The notes under the pieces were generated by a model, which searched no databases, was not told where the DNA came from, and saw only the letters and a program-made list of their open reading frames with translations. Below, piece by piece: positions 1 through 11,404 of a stretch of DNA of 64,000 nucleotides. The stretch covers positions 62,001 through 126,000 of the forward strand of contig WPIO01000055.1 in the NCBI GenBank assembly GCA_009760855.2. Reading direction: 5' to 3'. The position numbers and the translations under genes were made by a program. Within the stretch, counting starts at the first letter, position 1. Every line of letters starts with the position of its first letter. The stretch is from Cristatella mucedo (Eukaryota; Bryozoa; Phylactolaemata; Cristatellidae).

Positions 1-414
1 TTTCGGAATCCAACAGTCTACAAATACCTCGTGCAAACCTCAAATCCTTTGGTAACCGTGCATTTAGTTTGTATGCTCCCAAAGTCTGGAACTCCCTCCC
101 GACTCCGTCACAACATCCCCTGACTTTACAACATTTAAAAAGAACTTAAAACACCTATTTAGGACAGCATTTAGTGGGTCCCTGTGATTAGTCCTTCATG
201 TGCTTATGCGTGCTGACACTGTACATGCTGCCACTACCACATTTGCATGCTGACCCTGTGCATGTCACCCTAAACCATGTTTTTCATGTCGTTTATCAAG
301 CATGCTATTACTCACCATTCAATTGCGTTTCTCTTTGCAGCAAATGTAAAGTGCCTAGAAAGAGAATTCTCTGAGGGTGCTTTATCAAGTGCATTATTAT
401 TATTATTATTATTA
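1..414 (+). mobile_element. LINE-A 3' end, 5'-truncated by window edge
   Basis: This is the 3' end of the LINE-A family. It starts inside the coding region for the RT C-terminus, where the frame equivalent to P[13 protein letters not shown] is visible but decayed. It then runs through the 3' UTR to the diagnostic terminal block (AAAGTGCCTAGAAAGAGA, then a GGTGCTTTATCAAGTGC motif) and an (ATT)n tail at about 392-414. The same order is seen in the long copy at 56.7-60.4 kb on the other strand. The left part lies outside the window. Confidence 0.9.
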
Positions 415-1524
415 GGTTGGCTTCTCTGAGTGCTGTCCCCGAAGTGGTACTTTGTACCTCATCAATTATACAGATAGGTCAATACTCGGCCGATCGGAAA
501 TTTGGAATATAGGTGGGGCTCACCTGTTTTTGTATTCACCCCTTGTGAATCTAGGCTAGGTAGGGGGAGCATGCATACGACGTGCCTGTCACAAAATGTC
601 CATGGGCTGTGGTCGTGATGACAGTCAACAGTTTGAGATGTCGAATTTTTTTTTATATTTTGTTTGTGGTGGGGTTAACACAGAGTCTAGTGTCATGCAT
701 CTTTTGAGGGGTTTGCCATGTTTCTACAATGACTGATATTGAATCTGGCCATTTGATGGTAAAGCCGTGTATGGCTGAGCTGCAGTGCTACACGTGACCT
801 TAATAATGACCTGCGGCTTTTACAGGTCATTAGAAGGTCAACACGGCCGCTATGTCACATCAAACGATACCTTATGTTACCACTGTTCATTGTGCCAATT
901 TTCATGCCATTACTTTTATTGGTCTTTGTACAATATTAATAAATGTGCTTTGGGGATTACTCCCACTGGCTGACATTTTGGGGGTCACTTCCACTACTGG
1001 CATAACAACCTACCCCCATTACATGGTAAGTTACTCTACTAAGTAAGCAGCAGGTTAAGCCTACTCCACGGAACCTTCGGCGTTACAGAGTTGTATTCCA
1101 ACCATGATGACCTATTTAGATGAAACCAGAATCAGCAAATATACAGTTGGAGCGTAAATAGATAAATGGTAAATGGTGTCATAAATGCATGAACCAGCTT
1201 GGGTATAGTAACCGGGTGAAATTAGCTGCACTCCGGACCGGGAGGTCCACCTGCTGCAGCAGAGACCTGCCTAGCGGTTCAGCACGGCCATGTTTTAAAT
1301 TCTTACCTCATATTCATACTTTAGTCCAGAAATGGTACTCGACGTGGTGCCGTAAAAAATTGTTTGCCCAATCAGATTCTCCGAACGTTCATCTTGAGGT
1401 AGGGATACGCCATTTCATCGCCAGTACTGCAGCTCCCAATCTCTGTGTGTGTCACGTGCTTCGGCCGGGAGTTCCCTATTCCCACCCAGATTACTGGCCG
1501 CACGGGCGGTTGCCTCCTATTTCC
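415..1524. other. no gene recognised; one short dispersed repeat
   Basis: No convincing coding region, RNA gene or LINE similarity was seen. Open frames here (for example 1189-1542) have no recognisable motif and look like chance. The stretch 1044-1087, ending in GGCGTTACA, is closely matched in inverted orientation at 23160-23205, so at least that part is a dispersed repeat. Confidence 0.5.
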
Positions 1525-2790
1525 TGCTGGGTTCGGCAGTAACCACAATCCACTCTAATCTAATCTAGCAACGACCAGACCTAAGCGTTGCCGAGTGCCA
1601 ACTTTTCGCTGATATTGTAGTACACGTTTAATGTATCTGTCTACCAAATTTCACATCGCTTCGCTCACGAGCACTTATGCAAATGAGCTTTGACGCCGGA
1701 GGCCTGTAGCCCAATCCACCGCAATCCATTCTATTTCCCGTCAAATCCACCACAAATCAGCTGTACACAGCTCCGAAAGTTTGGAATACAAAACTACCCT
1801 ACACGTACAACGTACCCACAAAGTTTCGCGCGATTCCGCCCGTGCGTTCTCACGAAGTCCACTGAAATAAGATAGCAATATATCAGGCAAATACCACAAT
1901 CCACGACCATCCACTACACTTCACCATGCCACAAAAGAAATCCTGGTCAAAAAGCTCTTTTTTGACTGCATATGACAGCACACTCTGGGACAATCGCATT
2001 AAAAAATTCGCACGTGCATTGGCACGGCCGTTCTCGTGCGTTGCCATGCAATCAACTGCAGTAGCACGGGCCAATACAACAATCCACTTTAATCTTCAGA
2101 ATCCACCACATAAAAAGTCAAAATACATTGAGCCGAGCTCCAGTTTGTATTTCATATTAAATTACACCGTGCTGTGTGCACAGCTACGTAAACTCAATAA
2201 AAATTGTGCAGCCTCGCACTCTGGCAATCGCCTGAAATGACACGGAAAACTACCGAAATCAACTTTATTCTAGTGCAAATCATCATCAAAGCGCCATCGC
2301 GAAGGTCTCATTGACATTGCATATGGGACAAGACTCAGTTCAAAGTGCACACACATAATTTCCACAATGCACGTAAGTTCTCATGCAATGAACTGCAACG
2401 ACCTGGTCCCATACCACAATCCACCTCAATCCCCTGCAATCCGCCACACAGAGACCAGAACGCCTACACTAGAAGCTCTAATTATCATTGCACACTGCTC
2501 TGCTCTCCGGTTATTGTGTACTCGCATAACTTCATTGTAATTGCCTCGGCCATTCTGCAGCAATGCACTGCAATCGACTGCAACTGCCCGGGCCAGTACG
2601 TCAATGTACCCTAACCTGCCGTAAAACGACCAGAATACGTACACTTAAAGCTGTAATAGTGATTGCACGTGGCTCTCATTTTTCGCTATTGTGTAATCCC
2701 TCAATTTCAATACAATCGCCTCGATCATTCGGCAGCAATGCACTGCAATGGCCCGGGCCAATACCTCAATTTCCAGCAATCTAATGTAAA
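1525..2790 (+). repeat. left arm of a large imperfect inverted repeat
   Basis: This arm matches the reverse complement of 5965-7660. Landmarks appear in mirrored order: the AGCAACGACC motif near 1566 against GGTCGTTGCTAG near 7605, the block around 1780-1870, the block 2101-2290, and the block 2426-2644, which reads almost base for base as the reverse complement of 6087-6305. The sequence is full of CAATCCACC-type motifs on this strand and GGTGGATTG on the other. Open frames inside are paired mirror images and not conserved proteins. The spacing between arms is about 3.2 kb. The right arm is longer because it carries an internal duplication. Confidence 0.8.
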
Positions 2791-4275
2791 ATGCCTTGAA
2801 GTCGGTTTCGCTAATCTCCAACTTGTAATGCACGTTACAGAGAACACTGGTTAAAGTCAGCCACATCATTTTAAACAATTCGCTCATGCCATCTCGGGCA
2901 CTGAGCGGCAATCTACTGCAACGGCTCTGCTCAAAGCAGCAACCCACGATAATACGTGGCAAGTTGACACTCGATTGGCTACACAAAATTGCGACTATCA
3001 TCGCATTTTACATTTCTTTGTACTAAAAGAGAAATCTTAAGACTATCAAGCTATTTTTCACGTTAATTGTCGATAATGCTCGGCAATCGACAGCAATGGC
3101 ATAGACCGATACCGAAATCCGTGGTAAATCGACGAGAAATCGGCTGAACCAAGCTCTTATTCTTATTCCAGGTAACATCTCACTGCGTGCACACATGCTT
3201 TCAACCCTTTCAACCGGCTCTGACCGTACAATCTTATGCAAAACATGGCAATCGAAGGCAGTGGCACTGGCAAATACGGCAATCCACTATGGTCCACCGA
3301 AAATCACTGGAAAATGACTGGCCAAGACAAAATATATCTTACCTGTCGAAGCCCCTGTGTTGAAAATGCAATCAAATCATTTCAACCAATCGTGTAGGTA
3401 CAATCGCGAGCAATCAACAGCAATCGACAGCTATGTCTTGGGCCAATACCCATATCCCGGGCAAATTGAAGAGAAAATGGCAGCACAGAAGCCTCAATTG
3501 TCTTTACATATAACATTCTGCTGCGTCCAAAGTACAACCATGGAATTTTCAAGATGCTTTGTGTGTTAACTGCCAGCAATGCACAACAATCACCCGCAAT
3601 TGTAAGGGCCGATAGCGAAATCCATGGAAAATTGACATGATTGGATACAGTAAACTGCAACTCTCATTCCACGTAACTTGTACCTGTGTGAGCGAATTAT
3701 TTTCACCCATGGTGTGCGCTTAATCGATGGCAACATGTGGCAATCGACCGAAGCGGCGCGAGAAACACGCAAATTCATAACGGACAGTTACAAATAGACC
3801 GACAGTTGCTGAGAATCTGAAATTTTTCTTGCGTATTGTACTACACTGCATTAAAAGTGCAGCGACATATTCTTATACCATCGACAAAGGCACAATCGAG
3901 GGCAATGCACGGTAATCGACGGCAGTGGTCCGGTCTCTGCAACAATCTGGTTCAAATTTGCTGGAGATTGGCTGTTTGAATTTGTAATTATCCTACCACA
4001 TAGCGCTCACTGATGGCGTATATGCTGTCAGTTTTGCTTTTAATCTTGGGCAATCCATGGCAATCGACGGCAATTGTCCGAGACAATACAGCAATCTATG
4101 GTTGTCTGTTAGAACTACAAACAAAGCTGGTGGGAGGAGATGAAATGTTTCTTGCGTAACTGTGTGCTGTATTAAAAGTGCCACCGCATCCTATCCACAA
4201 ATCTTGAACAAAAATGCGAGAGCAATGCGCGGCAATCGACTGCAACGGCCTGGGAAATACGGAAATTTATCTGCT
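2380..4275 (+). repeat. degenerate satellite-like tandem array, period about 157-175 bp
   Basis: A core of the form GGCAATCGACNGCAATGG, then a C/G-rich centre, then CAATACNGCAATCCAC recurs at roughly 2385, 2560, 2735, 2908, 3080, 3248, 3410, 3573, 3735, 3900, 4057 and 4225. Spacing is about 175, 173, 172, 168, 162, 163, 162, 165, 157 and 168 bp from 2560 onward. The best cores contain the perfect palindrome GGCCCGGGCC (near 2750). Spacers between cores are much less similar than the cores. The spacing is close to a nucleosomal repeat, as in many animal satellites. No protein frame runs through it. Function unknown. Confidence 0.75.
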
Positions 4276-5479
4276 GTAAGTGTATACACTCAACTCAAGT
4301 CGTGAGGCCAGAGGTATGGGTAAAGCTATCGTACCAGGTGAGAGAGTTTGTGGTGAGCAGAAAAATCATGTCACAGGCCCTCCACGGTAAGTTGTGGTGA
4401 GCATTAGAGTACCGGTGTGCGCTTAAACATTAGCGGTACGGCGAGAAGCTACATTAGTTAGTAAAGCTTCTCACGACTTGAGCTCGTAATCCACGCCAAT
4501 TGGAGGCGTTACAAACTTGGCGTGCGGCTTCTACGTTTGGTCGAAACTAGGTCACAAACGCAGCGTTCGCAACGGCGCCGATATCAGCCGAAGTACGACA
4601 AATGACCGGTAACGGCTGTACCTTGTAGCGCGGCTAGTTACATGTGGGTGTCGCACTGACGCATGCAGATTTTCTGACAGCAGCAGAAACACGGTAGCGA
4701 CGACGAGCACTCATACTTTAGCGTATCAAGTCTATATCCGCATTGCATACCAGTCTAATGATAACCACTGAACGGTTGCAGGCATTCAACAGTGGCAACG
4801 ACGTACACTAATAGCTGTGCGGCCTAGAGAGCACATTAGCTCCAATGCCCCTGGCCCGACCCGTAAATCCTAACTCCTTGCTTATCGCAGGACTACGGCT
4901 TATTATACAGCCTCTACGGTAAACTTTCGCTTAATCGCGATTAATAACTAAACGTAATGATTTTCCTGGTTTAGCATGGAATTGAGTTACAACGGTACAG
5001 TTACAACCAAGCATCACGTTTCGAGCCCAATTACACGTCCTTCTCCGTGAGGCTAGCGACTGCTGCTGCACTGTGACCCAACCCTTGCAAGTCAAAATAA
5101 GGATATTTTGAGAGCTTTTGAAGTTTTATATTCTCCAAACCGCGGGTAAATGGCACCTCGCAGAACCGAAGCGGAGTCAAGCAGACGTTTATTCACGCGG
5201 ACGCCAGAGCCGGTCAGTACGCGACCGCTCTGCCCAGCTTCCATGACGTAACTGCCTGCCCTCTTCAGCCAGTAACTTCATTATTACCCCCATGAATCGT
5301 ATAAGCCCAGAAGTTAAATCCGATGCCTTAAACTCTGATGGGCCATAAATAACTCTTGGCCATAAACTGGCTGTAGTGGGAATAAAAAGGCAGTAAATTC
5401 CAATGACTGGTAAACTACACATAGCATAAAGCAGCCTCAATTTCAGATAACTGTGACTGTGAAAAATCGGTGCCTGATA
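4276..5479. other. intergenic, no gene recognised
   Basis: No coding or RNA gene was seen. The stretch contains the short inverted-repeat element at 4294-4482 and a GGCGTTACA motif at 4504-4512 that also occurs near 1078 and, inverted, near 23157. The rest is unassigned. Confidence 0.5.
4294..4482. mobile_element. possible MITE with 13-bp terminal inverted repeats
   Basis: CTCAAGTCGTGAG at 4294-4306 is answered by its exact reverse complement CTCACGACTTGAG at 4470-4482, enclosing about 190 bp with no coding capacity. Size and perfect termini fit a miniature inverted-repeat element. No clear target duplication is visible, and only one copy was found in the window, so the assignment is tentative. 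Confidence 0.4.
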
Positions 5480-5705
5480 TAATAATAATAATAATAATGC
5501 ACTTAATAAAGCGCCCTCAGAGAACTCAATCTCTTTCTAGGCGCTTTACATTTGTTGCAAAGGGAAATGCAATTGCATGGTGAGTAATATCATGCTTGAT
5601 AAACAAACAAAATGAATAACATGGTTAGGGGTGACATGCACGGGGTCAGCATGCAAATGTGGTTAGTGGCAGCATGCACAGTGTCAGCATGCATAAGCAC
5701 GTGAA
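5480..5705 (-). mobile_element. LINE-A 3' UTR fragment
   Basis: It opens with (AAT)n at 5481-5497, then the reverse complement of the LINE-A terminal block (GCGCCCTCAGAGAACTCAATCTC) and the 3' UTR through GTGTCAGCATGCATAAGCAC. It stops at about 5705, where a plus-strand LINE-B fragment begins. Confidence 0.9.
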
Positions 5706-5964
5706 CGACAACTACTCTCCTACTGCCGACTATGGTTCATCCTTTTAAGCCGTCCTGAGCTGCTACTTTCATGCTACTCACTACCTTAACTGCTCTCCTG
5801 ACTCTGCTATGCTTCCCACTTTCTCTTTGTTGCGTAAGACGAAGTCTGTTGGCTACCGAATGCGTACCGAAAGCCGCTTAGGCTGTGAGTGCGCTATACA
5901 AGACTCTCCTACGTAACACCCACGTGGTCTTTGTGACTTTGTAGAGTTACAGACGGAGATACAC
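5706..5964 (+). mobile_element. LINE-B 3' end
   Basis: It matches the 3' part of the LINE-B copy at 10.2-11.4 kb: GACAACTACTCTCCTACTGCC through CCGCTTAGGCTGTGAGTGCG to GACGGAGATACAC. It contains the end of the coding region (degenerate) and the 3' UTR. It abuts the mirrored repeat arm at 5965, which suggests it truncated that arm on arrival. Confidence 0.85.
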
Positions 5965-7660
5965 AGGTGTTGGCCTGGGCCATTGCAGTCAATTGCTGCT
6001 GAATGATCGAGGCGATTGTATTGAAATTGTGGGATTACACGATAGCAAAAAATGAGAGCCACGTGCAATCACTATTACAGCTTTAAGTGTACGTATTCTG
6101 GTCGTTTTACGGCAGGTTGTGGTACATTGACGTACTGGCCCGGGCAGTTGCAGTCGATTGCAGTGCATTGCTGCAGAATGGCCGAGGCAATTACAATGAT
6201 GTTATGCGAGTACACAATAACCGGAGAGTAGAGCAGTGTGCAATGATAATTAGAGCTTCTAGTGTAGGCGTTCTGGTCTCTGTGTGGCGGATTGCAGGGG
6301 ATTGAGGTGGATTGTGGTATGGGAACGGGTCGTTGCAGTCGCTTGCAGTTCATTGCATGAGAAAGCGTGTGCATTGGGGAGCAAAATTTTGTGTGTGCAC
6401 TTTGAACTGAGTCTTGTCCCATAGGCAATGTCAATGATACCTTCGTGATGGCGCTTTGATGATGATTTGCAGTAGAATAAAGTTGATTTCGGTAGTTTTT
6501 CGTGTCATTTCAGGCGATTGCCACCCATTGCCCGAGTGCAAGGCTGGACAATATTTATTGATTTTATATAGTTGCGCACACAACACTGTGCACTTTAATA
6601 TGAAGTTATGCGATTACACAATAACCGGAGAGTAGAGCAGTATGCAATGATAATTAGAGCTTATAGCGTAGGCGTTCTGGTCTCTGCGTGGCGGATTGCC
6701 GGGGATTGAGGTGGATTGTGGTAAGGGACTGGGTCGTTGCAGCCGTTTGCAATTCATCGCATGAGAACGCGACCTCACAATGGAGCGAAATTTTGTGGAT
6801 TCAATTGGAATTGGGTCTGGTCCCATATGCAATGTCAATGAGAACTTCGAGAGAGCAATTTGAGGATCATTTACACTGGAATATAGTGGATTTCAGTAGT
6901 TTTCCAGGTCATTTCAGACGATTGCCGCCTATTGCCAAAGTGCGAGGTTGCACGATTTTTTTATGTTACGTGGTTGTGCACACAGCACGGTGCACTTTGA
7001 TGTGAAGTAAAAACTGGAGCTTGGCGAAATGTATTTCGATTTTTTATGCGGTGGATTCTGCGGATTGAAGTGGAAGTGGCCATGTTGGCCCGGACGATAC
7101 TGCAGACGACTGCAGCGCATTGCACGAACACGGCGGCACCAATGCAAGTGAAATGCTTTAAATGCAATTTTCGCAGAGTTTGCCGTCAAATGAAATCTAA
7201 AAAGAGTTTTTGACCAGGATTTCTTACGTTGCATGGTGGAATGCAGTGGGTTGCCGTAGATTGGGGTGGATTGGGGTATTGGCTTGGGTCGCTGCAATCT
7301 TATTTCAGTGGACTTCCTGAGAACGCGTAAGCGGAATTTCGCGAAATTTTCTGGGTACATTGTACGTGTAGCTTAGTTTTAGATTCCAATTTTTTTGGAG
7401 CTTTACGCAGCTGATTTGTGGCGAATTTGTCGGGACCTAGAATGGATTGCGGTGGACTGCGTTGGATTGCGGTACTGGTGCCCGGCGTCAAGGCTCATTC
7501 GCATAGGTGGGCGTGTGCGGAGCGGCATGAAATTTGGTACAGATAAATTCAAACGTGTACTACAATATCAGCGGAAAATGTGAGCTCGGCAACGCTTACA
7601 TCCGGTCGTTGCTAGCCTAATTAGGGTGGATTGCGGTGGGTTTCGGGAATTCGTCAAACC
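5965..7660 (-). repeat. right arm of the large inverted repeat
   Basis: It is the reverse-complement counterpart of 1525-2790 (see that entry). It reaches the satellite core (the GGCCTGGGCC form near 5975) before being cut off by LINE-B. It contains an extra tandem duplication of about 400 bp that the left arm lacks. Confidence 0.8.
6202..7007. repeat. tandem duplication of about 400 bp inside the right arm
   Basis: 6202-6601 and 6606-7007 both begin with TTATGCGA then TACACAATAACCGGAGAGTAG. Both run through GGCGGATTGC-GGGGATTGAGG and end in a TTTGATGTGAAG-like motif. The two copies differ at many positions, so the duplication is not recent. Only one equivalent exists in the left arm. Confidence 0.75.
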
Positions 7661-7778
7661 CGGCAGTATCAGCTAACTAAGCTGGATTTGATAGCAACAG
7701 GTCAGCTGTGGTTGCATGACCTGCTAGTCCTGCAGCGAAATACTTCCTGATTGTCCTCCGGCTTTCGTTGTGGACGCT

Positions 7779-7886
<108 letters not shown>

Positions 7887-7977
7887 ACTCAGGCCTTAAC
7901 CTGAAACCGACACCGCCGCCGGCGCTTGGCCTTGCTTCTCGTGGCCCGTTGGCGAAAGACGTTACGCCTAGACGTTA

Positions 7978-8060
7978 CGAAGCAAATGTAAAGCGTCTAG
8001 AAAGAGATTGTGTTCTCTGAGGGCGCTTTATGAAGTGCATTATTATTATTATTATTATAA
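7978..8060 (+). mobile_element. LINE-A tail-only fragment
   Basis: Only the terminal 60 bp or so of LINE-A (GCAAATGTAAAGCGTCTAG through GGGCGCTTTATGAAGTGC) plus (ATT)n is present. This is an extreme 5' truncation. Confidence 0.85.
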
Positions 8061-8209
8061 GCTCTCTTCTCTCCTGGCTCTCCCGAGCTACTCATGCGAT
8101 GGCTACTACTGCTACATCCGTATGTATGATCGCTCACTTGCCTTGCCTGCGTACGATTCAGAACAACCGTCGTTGTGATGACCAGCAGTCGTATGTGCTA
8201 GGATAAATG

Positions 8210-9065
8210 CATGCATTTTTAGTTTCTTTTTAGTCAGGGTCATTCAGCGAATGACAGGGCAAGTCAGAAGTGAGTTCCAGGATTTGGGAGCATACGAACT
8301 AAAGACAGGATCTCATCTTTTAGTAATAGTAATAATAATATATTTGATATAGCACCCCTTCAAAGAACTCAATCTCCTTCTAGGCACTTTACATTTGTTG
8401 CAAGGGAAGCACGATCGAGGGTTAGTGGTAGCATAAGCAATAAACAGCAAGAATGTTCGTGAATCTTATTGTCCAAAGCACCCTGCGAACTTGTTTTACT
8501 GCTATGAATATGTGAACGCATATCAGAAATATCCTTAGTTAGTACGATTAATAACTGTTTGAACCACATCTGAAACATTTGAATAACATTTGAACCACAG
8601 TGATAAAAATGCATTTGTATAACATCCCAGAGAACTGATTCTATCTCTAGGCACTTTACAGATGCTGCATATAAAGTGTTACCAAATGTTTGGCGGTAAC
8701 ATCAGCCTCCAGCAGGCATAGTCTAAGCAGGTACATGCACACGAAGGACGAATCACAAAGACCCAACAAAATCTTTTATTGACTGGTGCATTTTAAGCTA
8801 CTTTTCAAATGTCGCTATGTCAGGGGACGTTTTGACTTGTGTTGGTAGTGATTTCCACGCTTTTGGAGCATATGACTAAAGACGCGGTCTCTAATGGTTT
8901 TGAGGTTCGTACAAGGTATGGCTAAAAGAATTCGAGTGATGCAAGTAAGGACAGGACGTTGTGTGATTCTTCACTTGGCGATGGAGTGATCTGATAGGTA
9001 GGCTGTAGCCAGAAAATGAAGGAATCTACATGTAAGTGACAGAACTGAAAGTCAATAAGGATCAA
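8210..9065 (-). mobile_element. cluster of three LINE-A fragments
   Basis: The pieces are in the same orientation: 8210-8318 (RT C-terminal end, GAGTTCCAGGATTTGGGAGC), 8320-8470 (3' tail starting in AATAATAATA) and 8603-9065 (older copy running from the 3' tail through the RT C-terminus). About 8471-8602 is unassigned. All are frameshifted and non-functional. Confidence 0.75.
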
Positions 9066-9235
9066 TAAGTAGTTTTACGTTTATATAACTCATAAAAACT
9101 GCATCAGCGCTACTTATTTTTCCTAACCGGTTTCCTATTTCTTCTAAGGTGACTGGTGTTTAATCTAAAGTGTAAGCAGATTCAGCAAAGAAACCATTGA
9201 GTATGCTACCACTAGCAATTTGATCATGTTTCCGC

Positions 9236-9330
9236 TGTTGCAGCAAATGTAAAGTGCCTAGAGAGAGAATAAGTGAGGGTGCTATAAAAAATATATCATT
9301 GCTTTTATTATTATTATCATTATCTTACGT
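9236..9330 (+). mobile_element. LINE-A tail-only fragment
   Basis: GCAGCAAATGTAAAGTGCCTAG, then a diverged terminal block, then (ATT)n with interruptions. Only the last 90 bp or so of the element is present. Confidence 0.75.
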
Positions 9331-9659
9331 CAACTGTATCTGCCACTCTTTACCAAGAAAGAGTTTCGTTAAGGTGGTTGAGCTTCCAGGAAAACTGCGT
9401 AGCCACAAATCCTCACTGGCAACGATAAGTTTGGGCCAGGAACATTGACAGCCTCGCATCTATATTGCATAAACAACTCAGTCTTTCCTTGTACGATGCA
9501 GTTGGTAAAATTCAGAGCTAGCTTCTGGTATTACCAAATCCGGGATATAGTCAACACAGCATGCACGGTTTAGATGACACCGGCTGACAAAAATATTGAA
9601 TGGCTCTCCTTCTTTACTCCGACCTCGGAGCTCGGAGCAGCGAGTTACAGAAGTCGAGA

Positions 9660-9960
9660 CTGGATGTCACACCAACGCTCGCACTGCTGCATAAACACTT
9701 GTGATTTAAATACAGCGGCATTGTCTAATGACAGCTACTGGGGCTGGCTGCTCTCAAGGAATATTTGTTCCAGATCTCTGGGCAATGCTATGGTACCCTC
9801 ATTCTGCAGTTGCAGCCAAATCACGAACCTACTCAGCTCACAGTCCACAACGGTCAAATACGGCTGTCCGCGAAAATTCGTGACATCGCACGTTAGCCTG
9901 CCCCCATTGCTGGGCACGGAAAGGCGGCGGTGACTCCACGACTCGGGTGCCGGGTCCACC
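9660..9960 (-). pseudogene. Gypsy-type integrase core fragment
   Basis: The frame contains the pattern D-P-A-P-E-S-W followed by C-D-V-T-N-F-R-G-Q-P-Y-L-T-V-V-D-C and S-R-F-V-I-W. This is typical of the integrase catalytic core around the first catalytic Asp of Gypsy elements. After a stop and frame change, a segment with D-N-A-A-V-F-K-S continues, resembling the region of the second Asp. The remainder, with the catalytic Glu, is missing. It would catalyse strand transfer of retroelement cDNA but is inactive here. Confidence 0.7.
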
Positions 9961-10180
9961 GATCTTCAGCGGAAACATGATCGTACCACACTCGAAACCC
10001 GACTGCGGGTGATTGTGGCCTTGAAGCTGAATTGAGTGTGCAGGCCGGAGAAGCAGCTGCACATGTCGGAGACGCGGCGGCAGAATCGAATGGAGTGACG
10101 GCGGCCGAGGTCTGCAAAACGGAGGCTGTGGACGTCAGGTCGGCGACGATGGCCGGTGGCTCACGTTGCCGGCTGGTCGC

Positions 10181-11404
10181 GAAATCATACTTGTCCGATC
10201 GTTTTCAATCCGTGTCGTGTGGTAGTCAGGTCTCACACACGAGATGGGTCACCTGCATGTCCCTCAAGAGTCTGTACTCGGTCCCTTGCTGTTCTCCATT
10301 TATACACAACCTCTAGGTAAAGTTATTAAGGCCCATGAAATATGATATCACTTCTATGCTGACGATACTCAGTTAAATTTGTCATTCAAACCGTTGGAAT
10401 CTGCTGCGGCAACTGAGAAACTGAATGCTTGCCTTGCCGATATTTGATCCTGGATGTCGGAAAACTTCCTGAAATTAAATGATGATAAAACCGAACTGCT
10501 GCTCATAGGACACCCTAAGCGTGTGGCTGGATTAAAAGGCTTTGCTGTTCTAATAGTTTATGCTATTGTGCGACCTTCACCACGTGCTCGTAATCTAGGT
10601 GTCGTGTTCGACAGCTGCCTCAATTTCAAAAGCTTCATTCAGAAGACTGCTTCTACAGCTAGCCATCAAATCCGATCCCTATCCAAGATTAGGAGCTGTC
10701 TCCCACAGTGGCTTGTAAAAAATTTAACTAGCTCCTTAGTTCTGTCTCGGCTTGATTATTGTAATCCCCTTTTGGCTGGGCTGCCGAAGAAAGCTATTAT
10801 GCCACTGCAGCGGACTATAAACATGGCTACAAGGCTAGTCTTCAAGTCCTAGCGGTTTGAGCACGTGTCTCTTTTGCTAAAAGAGTTAGGATGGAGACCG
10901 GTTGAGCAACGGATACAGAGTAAAGTTCTTACGCTGACCCACAAGGCCCGCCACGGCTTGGCTCCTTCGTACCTAGCTGAACTGCTGCCTCAGTTTCAGC
11001 CTGTTCGCGTCCTCAGGTCCTGTGTGGACAATAAATTAGCTGTCCCGTACCTCCGCTTAAAGGCCGTTGGCGACAGAAGCTTTAGCTTTGCAGGTCCTAG
11101 ACTGTGGAACTCGCTTCCACAAGTCTTACGCACCGACAACTACTCTCCTACTGCCGACTCTGGCTCATCTTTTTCAGCGGTCCTGAGCTGCTACTTCTAT
11201 GCTACTCACTAACTCAACTGCTCTCCTGACTCTGCTATGCTTCCAACTTTCTCTTTGTTGCGTGAGACGAAGTCTGTTGGCTACCGAATGCGTACCGAAA
11301 GCCGCTTAGGCTGTGAGTGCGCTATACAAAACTCTCCTGCGTAACACCCTCGTGGTCTTTATGACTTTGTGGAGTTGCAGACGGAGATACATTACATTAC
11401 ATTA
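10181..11404 (+). mobile_element. LINE-B, 5'-truncated, RT fragment with 3' end
   Basis: The copy begins in the RT domain at K-S-Y-L-S-D-R. It then shows [15 protein letters not shown] (frameshifted), the catalytic Y-A-D-D-T-Q (10355 onward), the [15 protein letters not shown] segment, L-D-Y-C-N-P-L-L and the C-terminal R-L-W-N-S-L-P motif. It ends in GACGGAGATACATTACATTACATTAC. At least two stops and a frameshift interrupt it. The family belongs with CR1/L2-like LINEs. It sits inside the Gypsy-type element in the opposite orientation, so it arrived later. Confidence 0.88.

Noticed and set aside
1189-1542. 117-codon plus frame
   Set aside because: No motif, no supporting signals, and it lies beside the repeat arm. 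A chance frame seems more likely than a gene.
2426-2644. 72-codon minus frame with an almost identical 72-codon frame at 6087-6305
   Set aside because: The likeness is due to the inverted repeat. The sequence shows no protein motif, and the neighbouring repeat units do not preserve the frame.
2380-4275. CRISPR-like array
   Set aside because: The repeated core is degenerate and the spacing of about 165 bp is far too long, in a genome with introns and LINEs.
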